The notes under the pieces are model-generated. The model saw nothing but the letters and a program-made list of their open reading frames with translations. It ran no database searches and was not told the DNA's origin. 27,500 bases of DNA from Tubiluchus corallicola. Its lineage: Eukaryota; Priapulida; Priapulimorpha; Priapulimorphida; Tubiluchidae. Position 1 is the first letter of the stretch. Every line of letters starts with the position of its first letter. Below, one piece after another: positions 18,921 through 27,500 of this stretch. The position numbers and the translations under genes were made by a program. Where the stretch lies: the NCBI GenBank assembly GCA_030141605.1, contig JAQGDQ010000332.1, positions 147,501-175,000 of the forward strand, given 5' to 3'.

Positions 18921-20019
18921 CAAGGACATTGCAATTCATTGCTGCTAAACTGGAAACCTTGGAGAAAAAAGCTAAATTAGAAAACCAGGGGCAGAGGTAA
19001 AAAGGCTCTTGCAAGACTGCGACTCTACGGTGACTTTTGTTGAAAAAAATAAAATTTAAAACCAGTTAGGATTTGTTATTTTACTATTTATTTTATTTCA
19101 GACATTTACAGTCCATAGAGCAAGAATAAGAAATAAGGCATAACACACAGAGTTAGCTTACAGAAATATAGTAAGCTTATATACAAGAAAGGGTTAGTTA
19201 GAATGAGTATATAAAATCCTTTGCTGCGACTTAAAAATCTTCGATGTAAAAATTGTATCAGTATTGTACAACTAGTTATTAATAACAGTATCATGATTCA
19301 AGAACACCCTACTTCCGAGACTAAACACAGCTTTCCCACGTATGCAGGAAAAGCTTGGGACATACATACATAACTAACATACATTTAGCTTGCACTACAA
19401 CGACTAGGAAGACTAAAGAGCCATCTAATAGCATTATTATAGGTGATGCGCACTCTTTACCTTTATCGTGATAAATAAAACTGTGTACAAAATGCTACAA
19501 AAAGTCTTCTCTTAACACCAACAGAACAATTTTAAAACCTCCTAATAATACAATTGGCTCGCGCACGACATTTCCAATCTAAATAGGTCATCCAGAAAAA
19601 AATGATTAATCTGAAGTTTAATACTTTACCAGTCAATTTCTTGTACTACTGAATTTTGGAAATAGAAAATTGTCTGCTAATGTGAAAATTTTGGCAATTT
19701 TGACAATTGTCTATAATTACTATAATTTTGGCACATCAAAAAAATTCGGAGCAAAAATCTAAAAAAGCAGATCACAAAAACAAGTTCATCTAAAAATAAA
19801 CTTAAGAATAACGTCAGCGGAGGTTTGAAATGTTAAGTCCCCGTGGAGAAGCGACTGAATTCGAGTGAATGAGGACATTGCTTTGTAATTTTGTCATTTT
19901 CAAGACGAACGACGAAAAACATTTTATCTACAATGGACATTGAGTTACAAAAGGCATAAATGTATTTTCACATGATGTGTAAATGAATAATATTGAATAA
20001 TAACCAGTTCTCTATAACT
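18921..20019. other. A+T-rich intron sequence
   Basis: No exon, RNA gene or mobile-element motif was recognised on either strand between the unrecognised ORF fragment and the TAA microsatellite. Confidence 0.45.
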
Positions 20020-20024
20020 TAATA

Positions 20025-20104
<80 letters not shown>
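20020..20104. repeat. (TAA)n microsatellite
   Basis: About 80 bp of nearly perfect taa/ata trinucleotide repeats, with one interruption (tagta) near the left end. Confidence 0.97.
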
Positions 20105-21689
20105 TAAAAATAATAACTACAGACTTTATTATATTAGGTTGTAGCTTGTTAAATTTAGTGAACGACGTAGTTATTAAAGGAAAATGCTGACTAGCTTCTA
20201 ATGAAACTCTGCAAGAGTAATCTCGTAAGAATGACTGTAAGCGAAATTGCTTCCTAAATTATTCATTACTATAGTAATTCTGGCAGTATAATGTGTGATG
20301 TACATTACACTGAAACTGTGTGAAGGAATATGCAATTATGCGTATTTGAACATTCATGTTTAACATTTCACGTTGTCTGCGCCCGCAGCATACTGAGTAG
20401 TTCACTGGCCGGCTGACTAAATCATAACTGAATTGTTTATTACCCGACAAACTCAGTCAGTCACTGATTTACTCAGTGAAAGATTTAGAAAAGATTGATT
20501 AACTAGCTTAACTTGGTGTTGGTCAATTGACTGGCGACTGTCTCACTGACTTCCTATAGTCCCGTGGCAATTATGCACAATATTTAAGAATCCGGCACCT
20601 AGTGTTAATTTTTTTGATTGTTAAGATTTCAACAATGTTTTAATTGATCTGCTACCATCTGTGTGGTTTTCTGTCTGCTGCCTGCGTGTCTGTCTCTCTA
20701 TCTATATGCTGTTTGTTTTTAGTACTTGTGTGTTTCAGACTTCTACCGTCTGTCACGTCTAATGTGCTTGTTTCTCTGCTATATCATTATTAAAAAGAAC
20801 ATATATGGCAAGGCTGGACATATAAAGTGGACTATAGAGTTACTTGCATCTACAAAATTTAACACAAGTTGGAGACGTCTCTGCGTCTGAACGCGCCATA
20901 AAAATGATTGACAACCAGAAAAGTTTGACAGCTGTATATACTTAGTTAGTCCTCACTTTCACTGTGAAAATCAGCGTTTGTCATTATTTCAGAATAATCT
21001 GCCGATTCTCACACTTATATACCTGAAGATTACACTTGCACAACTTAGTCGACACTAGAGTCACCTTGGGACATGTACATCATGAAGTGGAATAAAGTCC
21101 AAGGCTATGACTACTGAAATGTATGGATCACCCATGATCAATCCATCCATACTAATCTACAGGTGGAAGACATGGCTTAGTGTCTTACCCTGGAATCTGT
21201 CACAGCTGAGAAGGCATGGAAGCCAGACTGTTAAAGCAGACGATAGGTCTCGATGCAGACAATATAGTTTCCGCTGCTTAGAAACACCACCAGAACTTTG
21301 CTTGGTGTCATAATAACGTAGTTTGAAAGCATAACCAAATGCTTATATGCTTTTCGAGGACTGTTTCCAGTAGAATCATGTTACCGCTTCTTATGGTTTT
21401 AGCCTCTATTGTCGTCTAGTATTGTCAACTTGCATGACGCTCTGGCAAATATCAGACAATGATACATGAAACCTTTTGACACAATCCAGTGCTAAATATA
21501 CCTTTTCGCCCACAATAACCCACCCGAAAAGGTATGGACAAAACGGCTGACGATTGTTTATGTCCTTTAGTCCCTTAAAATCCACTGGTTTCATCAAATG
21601 TCACTGTATCCTTGAGCACATTAATACCTACATTTGAAATTGCAAGTTCAGAACTTTTGCTTATATTTGGGCTTAATGAATTTTGACAC
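20105..21689. other. Intron sequence without recognisable features
   Basis: No coding or mobile-element motif could be identified. A few short actg-type words near 20445-20550 resemble the later CTGA array, but they do not form an array here. The 68-codon frame at 21107-21313 matches nothing known to me. Confidence 0.4.
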
Positions 21690-21955
21690 GGAGTAGCCAT
21701 GTGGTGCAGTACTTACTGCTGGCAGAGCCAATGCAGGGTCCTGCGTTCAACTCCTACTTAGCAAGGGTTTTTTACGCCACGTTCCACTTGAATAGGACTT
21801 TCTGGCCGGCTTTCTATGTCTGTGTAGCCTTAAATGAGTACCTGATTAGGAACCAACTGCCACTTCGAGTGCCAAGGTTGCAGGTGTAAATGCCGCATCA
21901 TCTATCCCTTAGTATCAGTTAGGCATAAGGTCATTCTTCTTTTTCTTCTTCTAAC
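21690..21955 (+). mobile_element. tRNA-derived SINE
   Basis: The 5' part looks like a tRNA gene relic. An A-box-like tggtgcagtac begins at 21702, and a B-box match gttcaactc (21745-21753) follows after about the spacing found in tRNA genes. A body of roughly 150 bp with aaatgagtacctgattagg comes next. The element ends in a ttc-rich tail (ttcttctttttcttcttct, about 21935-21954). A tRNA-like head, unrelated body and simple-repeat tail is the standard SINE plan. It would be transcribed by RNA polymerase III and mobilised by a partner LINE. No clear target duplication was found. The 68-codon open frame over it is not a gene. Confidence 0.75.
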
Positions 21956-22081
21956 AAGTTCAACATTTCACACATTTTGCTCTACCTTTAATTTCAAGAT
22001 CTCTTGCTGTAGTCATTTTTGAAATACTACACATAATACTATTTCAACATATAAAAGAACATAAGAAAAGAAATATAACTT
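21956..22081. other. A+T-rich spacer after the SINE
   Basis: Nothing recognisable lies between the SINE tail and the tetranucleotide array. Confidence 0.4.
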
Positions 22082-22283
22082 CACTGGCTGATTGACTGAC
22101 TGACTGACTGACTGGCTGGCTAACTGACTGACTGACTGACTGACTGACTGGCTGGCTGGCTGGCTGGCTGATTGACTGACTGACTGACTGACTGACTGAC
22201 TGACTGACTGACTGACTAACTGACTGACTGACTGACTGACTGACTGACTGGCTGACTGACTGACTGATTAACTGACTGACTGA
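22082..22283. repeat. (CTGA)n tetranucleotide array with CTGG blocks
   Basis: About 200 bp of ctga repeats are interrupted by ctgg-rich and ctaa units. Blocks of gctg repeats occur near 22110 and 22150-22170. The minus-strand open frame of Ser-Gln-Ser-Val units is created by the repeat. Confidence 0.95.
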
Positions 22284-23662
22284 ATAACAGAACACAAAAT
22301 AACCGACTCACTGAACTCAACAATTCAACATCCTTGGTTATTTGAATCCTGAGTGTGTTACTTGTCGCAATTTTCGTCAAAATTTTCAGTATCAAGATAA
22401 ATGTGTCCTGTCGGCATAAATGCTAAATGGCTAATAGCCTAACATCGAATAAGACAGAGATGGATGAACGGCTAAGAAAGTACAAAGAAAACTAGATCGC
22501 AACTGCAGTATTGAACAACGAAAGAGTGCTCACAAGTCACGGTATGACGTCTTGCACGTCTAATGCACGTCTTGACTTTGCCGCAAGAGACATTTCACGC
22601 CTTAAAAGCAAATTCGAAAACTTCCGTGCATCAGGTGCGATAATGTGCACTGTGCAACGTGACTTCCGTGTGAGCTTTGCAACAGAATTTATTTCTACAC
22701 AGGGACGTCTAAAACTTAGAAAAAGATGACTATTATATTAAAAACGTTCTGTACATCAATAATTTAAAATATATATATATATATCTATGTTTGTTGTCAT
22801 GTCCAGAATATGCGTACATGTACCAAAATACACATACGTGTGCCACATGTGCGTACACAAATCTTGTCCTCAATAACATAAGTTTAGATACACCAGAAAT
22901 TTAAAGTATATAAGCAAATGAAAAAAGCCTTTTTTAATAATTATTTCCAGGTTGACACGAAAAATTATTGGTATGACATGTGTGACCAGCTGTATGTGAT
23001 TCTTTTTGGTAAATGACAATGTATGGTAAAGTAGGGTAATACTGGCACGCAGGTAATAGAGCGTTGGATAAAGTGTCAGATCTGCGAAGATTGAGCACAT
23101 GATCTAGAATAGGCACTGTTCCCCCCCCCCCTAGACGCTTACACATTTGGGCGTTGTGATGAGTGGTCATGACATGAAATATAGAGATGCTTAACTTTTC
23201 ACTTAAGTATTCCATGGTTTTCCTGTTTCATTATAATCAGTTGTGTTTATGGCTAGGTAGAGACGACGTTTAATTCTGACTTCATTCACCGCTGTTCCAT
23301 CTGAATCTTTTTCTCAAGCCAAAACAGTTCGCATTTTTGTATTAATTAATAAAATTTAACGCTTATCCAGGAATTCTGCTTATTTCCAATTAACATTTGG
23401 GGAGGGGTAAAACGGACTCCGTGCACATTACTCTTCTGATGTATCCATGTTATTCCTAAACAGAGTGTAATATGTTCCCTTTGGGTCACATTTTAAATTT
23501 TCTCTCTTACAAATATATGTACAGTAGTTAGTCGACAAATGCTGAAGTACAGACTCAGCTACTTCCATCCCACTACTTTACCCTAAATATGAGTGCCTGA
23601 ACTGTACATAAATGAATGTTTCTTTGTATTATTTCAACAAGACATTTCATTATGAAAACGTT
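22284..23662. other. Intron sequence with minor simple repeats
   Basis: It contains an (at)n run at 22769-22785, an alternating acatacgtgtg-rich patch near 22815-22860, and an 11-base C run at 23121-23131. No exon or mobile element could be supported. The 72-codon frame at 22511-22729 has no recognisable similarity. Confidence 0.45.
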
Positions 23663-23717
23663 GCCATCGTCATCATCGTCATTATCATCATCCTTATCAT
23701 CATCAGCACCATTATTA
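23663..23717. repeat. (ATC)n microsatellite
   Basis: An imperfect atc/cat trinucleotide tract of about 55 bp lies just upstream of the second receptor exon. Confidence 0.85.
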
Positions 23718-23795
23718 TGTCTGCTTTCGTGTAAAATCGATTTAATATAAACTATTTAATTAAGTTTGTGGTTAACTTTTATTTTATAACTTTAG

Positions 23796-23963
23796 ATGGT
23801 GGTTATTCAATCGACTGCCGTGTCTGACAAGAACAACTACCCGCTCGTCTTCAGAAATGATCAAAGTGATTCATCTTCGGCCGATCCTCGAAAACTCATC
23901 TTTGAAAAGTACAACTGGAAACGGGTAGCCATCATTTATGAGGAGAAAGAAATATTCTCATTG
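23796..23963 (+). CDS. Internal exon of the GABA-B-like receptor, ligand-binding domain
   Basis: This 56-codon phase-0 exon follows the acceptor attttataactttag and ends at ttg|gtaatt. The peptide runs MVVIQSTAVSDKNNYPLVFR, has an acidic/serine loop, and then FEKYNWKRVAIIYEEKEIFS. In GABA-B-type and related Venus-flytrap receptors, the Trp-Asn helix is followed by a Ser/Thr-rich turn, Asp-Lys...Tyr-Pro...Phe-Arg, a variable loop, and a Trp-Lys-Arg-Val strand ending in Phe-Ser/Thr. All these landmarks appear in order and directly continue exon 5295-5435. The ATG at the exon start is an internal methionine, not a translation start. The remaining lobe-2 and seven-helix exons were not found to 27500. 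The donor is weaker than that of the first exon. Confidence 0.75.
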
Positions 23964-25072
23964 GTAATTAGCGTAAACGATTCATTTAGTGTCCAATTGA
24001 AGAAATCTAGGCTGACATGTAGTTTCAGTATATCATTCAACATTGTAAGATACCAAACACATCGAAGAGTAGGTCTTGCTATTTTCGGTCGTCTACTTGT
24101 AATTCATTAAGCGTAAATAAGATTACTTCTATACATTTTGTGTAATTTGAGCTTACGGTAATGCAATATCTAATTCGAATTTATATCATGCAATTGCCAT
24201 ACACATAAGACCTTATTAGTTTTAGCTATATTGGGATTGTCACTAAAATACCAGAAGACCAAATTACGAATAATGTAGAATGAAACGAGCAGATTTGTGA
24301 AAAACAAGCTACAACTAGTAACAATCAAATAAATCAAAAACAAATAAGCCTGCATAAAGAACGTGATGATCACATCAGTGTTTAACCTTCGATAGGTATA
24401 AACACGAAGTACCAGTATGCGGCTGCGAGACAAATAAAAATTTATAAAAATTAGAGCTACAATAAACTGACAATACTCTTATCCACTTCAAAGCTAGCAG
24501 GTGCAAACGGGATTTACATATCCTGGCATGTTCTACATTGTGCCGCAGGTGTGAGGACGACGCAGGGTAATGCGATTTCTTGAACAATCGGCTTTTAAAA
24601 GATACGTGACATTCGTTTGCCTGTCATGCCACTCCTACGCCACTCATTTAATGAAAACTGGCTACAGAATTCGATTAACGTTAGCTATTATAGGAGAGAA
24701 ACCATAGTGTACAATGTTAACTTTAATAAGAATTGGAGCTTTAAGGTAAATCTGTAGTTTCGAGGATGGAGGCTGGGGAAGGAAATCGTAAAAACAAAAC
24801 GACTCATGCTATTTTTGCTGGTGCAATTTCTGCCTCTGCCTTTTTTGTAGAACTTATCTTTACTGCTAGAATCTACATCACCGTTATCGCCGGTACTTGC
24901 CACTACTGTTGTTATTGTTTCCACACTTATTTTATTTATTTTATTTTATTTTATTCTCACCCAGTAGTAAAATACAGTCTATAATAAAAATAATTTATAT
25001 GAAACACTTAGCAGAAAACATACAAATACAATATTTACAAGAGTGTGGTAAAGACACAAAGAGATTAACTGC
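23964..25072 (+). other. Following intron of the receptor gene, with (TTTTA)n repeat
   Basis: The sequence begins with the donor gtaatt. No downstream receptor exon was recognised. A (ttta/tttta)n microsatellite lies at about 24925-24957. The remaining sequence is A+T-rich with no other feature. Open frames at 24766-24984 and nearby are chance frames. Confidence 0.45.
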
Positions 25073-25590
25073 TTACATGTGTCTATTGTGTACAAAAAAT
25101 TTATGCAAGTTACCTTTGCATAAGTGGCTTTTAAATAACCTAATATTATGTGCAGTTACGAGGGGTGCACCATCAACATATGCAGGCAATGCGTTCCAAA
25201 TTGGTACAAATCGATTTCAGAAAAATTGACCAAATGATATTTAACAGTTCGACGCACGAAAAGCTTCAGAAAATGATTTTGCCTTGTTCTATTGGAAGAT
25301 ACACGGGTAAGAAATTCGTAACATCAACATCAACATCTCTGTGAATAATTTGGTAGCATAAGGCTAAATCTTTTTGAATACGTCTCTCTTCTAAAGACTT
25401 TAGATTTAGCATCTCCAGACGCTTAGGATATGGTGTACACATTAAATTATATCTAAAAACAAGCGACGAGTAAAGTATCGCTGTAAATTCTCAATGCGGT
25501 CAACATTGCCCAATAAAGCTGGATTCCAGACTGGCGCGCAATACTCTACAATATGTCTTGTGAAAATTATGAACTTGTTAGTTTTGTCCT
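25073..25590 (-). mobile_element. Remnant of a LINE reverse-transcriptase C-terminal region (LINE C)
   Basis: Minus-strand reading from about 25570 gives RHIVEYCAPVWNPALLG, VDRIENLQRYFTRRLF, then PYPKRLEMLNLKSLEERR and KDLALCYQIIH. After frame changes it gives IWNALPAYVDGAPLV and RLFKSHLCKGN, and a stop at complement 25073-25075. This is the order of the thumb and C-terminal part of CR1/Jockey-type LINE proteins: the tyrosine-cysteine-x-Pro-Val-Trp box, a Glu-x-Leu-Gln-Arg-x-Phe-Thr helix, a leucine-rich arrangement and the WNxLP motif. Several frameshifts and the absence of endonuclease and palm domains show a dead, 5'-truncated copy. Its WNxLP region differs from LINE B, so it is probably another family. 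Confidence 0.85.
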
Positions 25591-26149
25591 CGCCATTGTT
25601 GTTTTGTTGTTTCTGTAGTTCCTGTAACTTTTTCTACTTCTTTTCTACAACAGAAAATTAAACAATCGTTTGTTGTAAATGCTTAAATAATAATATTTAG
25701 GCCAATAAGGCAAACATTTTATTTGAGTACTCCTAAACAACTACGCATTTCATAAATATAATCAAAATTAAACCAGAGAAAGTGTGTATGTTTCCACAAA
25801 TACTAAAGACTTCAAATGATGCTATTCTCGTATCACTACACCCCCGCCAGGCAGTGTGCAGAGTGCAGTCACATAATCTAATGTCATCATATGAGGAAAG
25901 GTTCGAGTTGCAAGTCAAACGGGCGTTCTCTTTTTTATTTCTTTTCACACCATTTTATTCAGCACAGTAGAGATGCACGCAATATATACTTTGTTGCCTC
26001 AGGTGTGAGGTGATGAACGGGATATGATGCTTGCTTCTCGCGCTTAACTTCTACCTGTGTGTCTTCGAATTGCCACTATTTTTCAGAAGCAAGCGTCAGT
26101 GGTCTTTAAGCATAATTTTCACCGGAAGCACAAAAAAACAGGTAAACGA
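25591..26149. other. Noncoding sequence
   Basis: Probably intron of the receptor gene. The two opposed open frames at 25733-25970 are short and carry no recognisable motif. Confidence 0.4.
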
Positions 26150-26150
26150 T

Positions 26151-26193
<43 letters not shown>

Positions 26194-26219
26194 CTTATTT
26201 ATTTATTTGTTTATTTTGT
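26150..26219. repeat. (TTTA)n microsatellite
   Basis: About 70 bp of tttatta/ttta units with occasional c or g substitutions. Overlapping hydrophobic Leu-Phe-Ile-Tyr frames derive from the repeat. Confidence 0.95.
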
Positions 26220-27500
26220 TGCGTGATCGTGCAAGTACACAATAATTGTTTATACAAAAAAAATTGATTACTTCAAGATGCTTACACTAAAATAGTAAAA
26301 ACAAACACAAATGAAAGGCACAAAATACACAAGATAGTGATAAAAATTAAAAAAATTAAAATAGTTCTTAAAGTAAGAAGTATGAGTTATTCTATATCTG
26401 CATGTTGGCCTGAGCTACGCGTCCTTAGCTTTAATTATGTCATCGGTTATATTTTTTACTTAATCAGTTCGGCATAGCCAGAATACAAGCTCTACTACAG
26501 TACCATACTAATGTCGAAAAAACGATTAAAACAGTCACCTGGCAGCTAGCCTTGTCTGTCTATATACATCTTTCTTCACTGGAATCGATAAAAGTAATCG
26601 AAATCGCCCAGATCAGTTTACCTGGCGGCCACCCATCCACTCTCTGAACGGCTTAACTTCTTGACCAAGAACACATGGTAAACACTCAGCTACTCTCCCC
26701 TACAAAGATCAGGCTCCACTAATGAACGAACTCCCTATTAATAACATCTTGCAGGATAATATCCATAATACACTTGGATACATGAATTGCAGTTTCTATG
26801 TATGAGAAGAAAAACCTCATTAGCGATTTCCGTTGCATTACGCGACCTCTCTGTGCGGTGCCTACTTAATGATCAGAATAAAAGGGGGAAATTTACCACG
26901 AATAAACGCAGCGGTCCAGAAAATTTCACCTTCACTTAGCAAAATCTTACACAGGGGCTCTTCATCAGCTCTCGTTAGCTGGTTAATGCAATGGAATTGC
27001 AGCCTGACGAGCTTTCATTGCTAATGACGAGCGCCCAGTGAGGCAGAATTTCATTTACCTTTATTTAATGATAATTAGGCAAAATGTTTACAGGTGAGGT
27101 GTACGGATGTGGTTAGCAATTACGGTAACAAACTAGCTAAATCATGCAAGATAATTAAAAAAATTCATCCTAAGATAGTCACACTAATTATAATATTTGT
27201 TTACGAACTTACCAATGAAAATGATTTTTGACAACACTGCTGGCAAGGTAAACTTTAATATTTGTGTTCTTTGTAAACTCGTTACGATTTGATTTTATGC
27301 TAGAATTTGTCCCCGTTTTACGATCATCGTCTTAATAACCTTCGACAACATTATTTTTACAAAGCCATAAATATCAGCAAGAAGACTGCATACATGCAAT
27401 AACAACAGAAGCATATGCTACATCAACTATGGAAGCAGCAACGATAATGATGACGACAACCGCAGTACTAATTATGTAACAAAATAGTTAGCGACGTTAC
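26220..27500. other. A+T-rich sequence to the window end
   Basis: No exon of the receptor, RNA gene or mobile-element motif was found. The 63-codon frame at 26833-27024 is unsupported. Confidence 0.4.

Larger units (their letters stand above)
5436..23795 (+). other. 18.36 kb intron of the receptor gene, filled with mobile elements
   Basis: The intron starts with gtaagg directly after the first receptor exon and ends with attttataactttag directly before the second. Both flanking exons are phase 0, so joining them keeps the frame and brings WNLLS next to MVVIQSTAVSDK. This matches the spacing between the Trp-Asn motif and the Asp-Lys...Tyr-Pro...Phe-Arg block of GABA-B-type ligand-binding domains. 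Inside lie a foldback element, several LINE copies, a SINE and several microsatellites. An undetected small exon inside the intron is possible but not required by the homology. Confidence 0.7.

Noticed and set aside
22044-22295. 83-codon minus-strand frame of Ser-Gln-Ser-Val repeats
   Set aside because: It is a reading of the CTGA tetranucleotide array.
23035-23105. tRNA-like segment (gcaggtaatagagcgttgg followed by a possible B-box)
   Set aside because: The B-box match is poor and no cloverleaf could be drawn, so it is not called a tRNA or SINE.
25150-25344. Exon-like plus-strand segment with acceptor-like and donor-like ends downstream of the second receptor exon
   Set aside because: The peptide does not resemble the expected next part of a class C receptor. 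The minus strand reads as LINE protein with WNALPAYVDG and related motifs.
26031-26267. Hydrophobic open frames resembling a membrane peptide
   Set aside because: The Leu-Phe-Ile-Tyr run is the TTTA repeat translated. Two overlapping frames show the same pattern.

Overview
The window looks like intronic and intergenic DNA of an invertebrate metazoan. The evidence is GT-AG splice junctions around two exons of a neurotransmitter-type receptor, several LINE retrotransposons of animal type, tRNA-derived SINE-like elements, abundant microsatellites, and an A+T-rich background with no densely packed genes. The phylum cannot be fixed from the sequence. A cnidarian, sponge or lophotrochozoan would all fit.

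The only host gene I can support is a class C GPCR, GABA-B-receptor-like gene on the + strand. Two short phase-0 exons (5295-5435 and 23796-23963) encode consecutive pieces of the extracellular ligand-binding Venus-flytrap domain. They are separated by an 18.36 kb intron that fills most of the window. Other exons of the gene must lie outside the window or be too diverged to see.

Layout. 1-50: degenerate TTAGGG-type array. 1617-2145: 36-bp minisatellite. About 2440-2600: 17-bp minisatellite. 5295-5435: receptor exon. 6310-6855: foldback element whose two arms each carry tRNA-like Pol III box sequences. 7358-10655: decayed minus-strand Jockey/CR1-like LINE, interrupted by the 3' end of a second LINE (about 9713-10480) flanked by a 13-bp target-site duplication. 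12272-12873: TC microsatellites. About 13757-17733: nearly complete, G+C-richer LINE with one uninterrupted 1063-codon endonuclease/reverse transcriptase ORF. 17735-17885 and 18585-18715: two diverged copies of a palindrome-rich CCGAC/ATCGG repeat. 20020-20104: TAA microsatellite. 21690-21955: tRNA-derived SINE. 22082-22283: CTGA tetranucleotide array. 23796-23963: second receptor exon. 25073-25590: remnant of a further minus-strand LINE. 26150-26219: TTTA microsatellite.

The window therefore shows one receptor gene whose intron was enlarged by successive insertions of different ages, from stop-ridden LINE fossils to an apparently young LINE. I found no CRISPR array, rRNA gene, canonical tRNA gene or operon. 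I did not identify a clearly new biological system. The strongest leads are the foldback element with tRNA-like boxes in both arms, the unplaced palindromic repeat pair, and the intact LINE with no upstream ATG.
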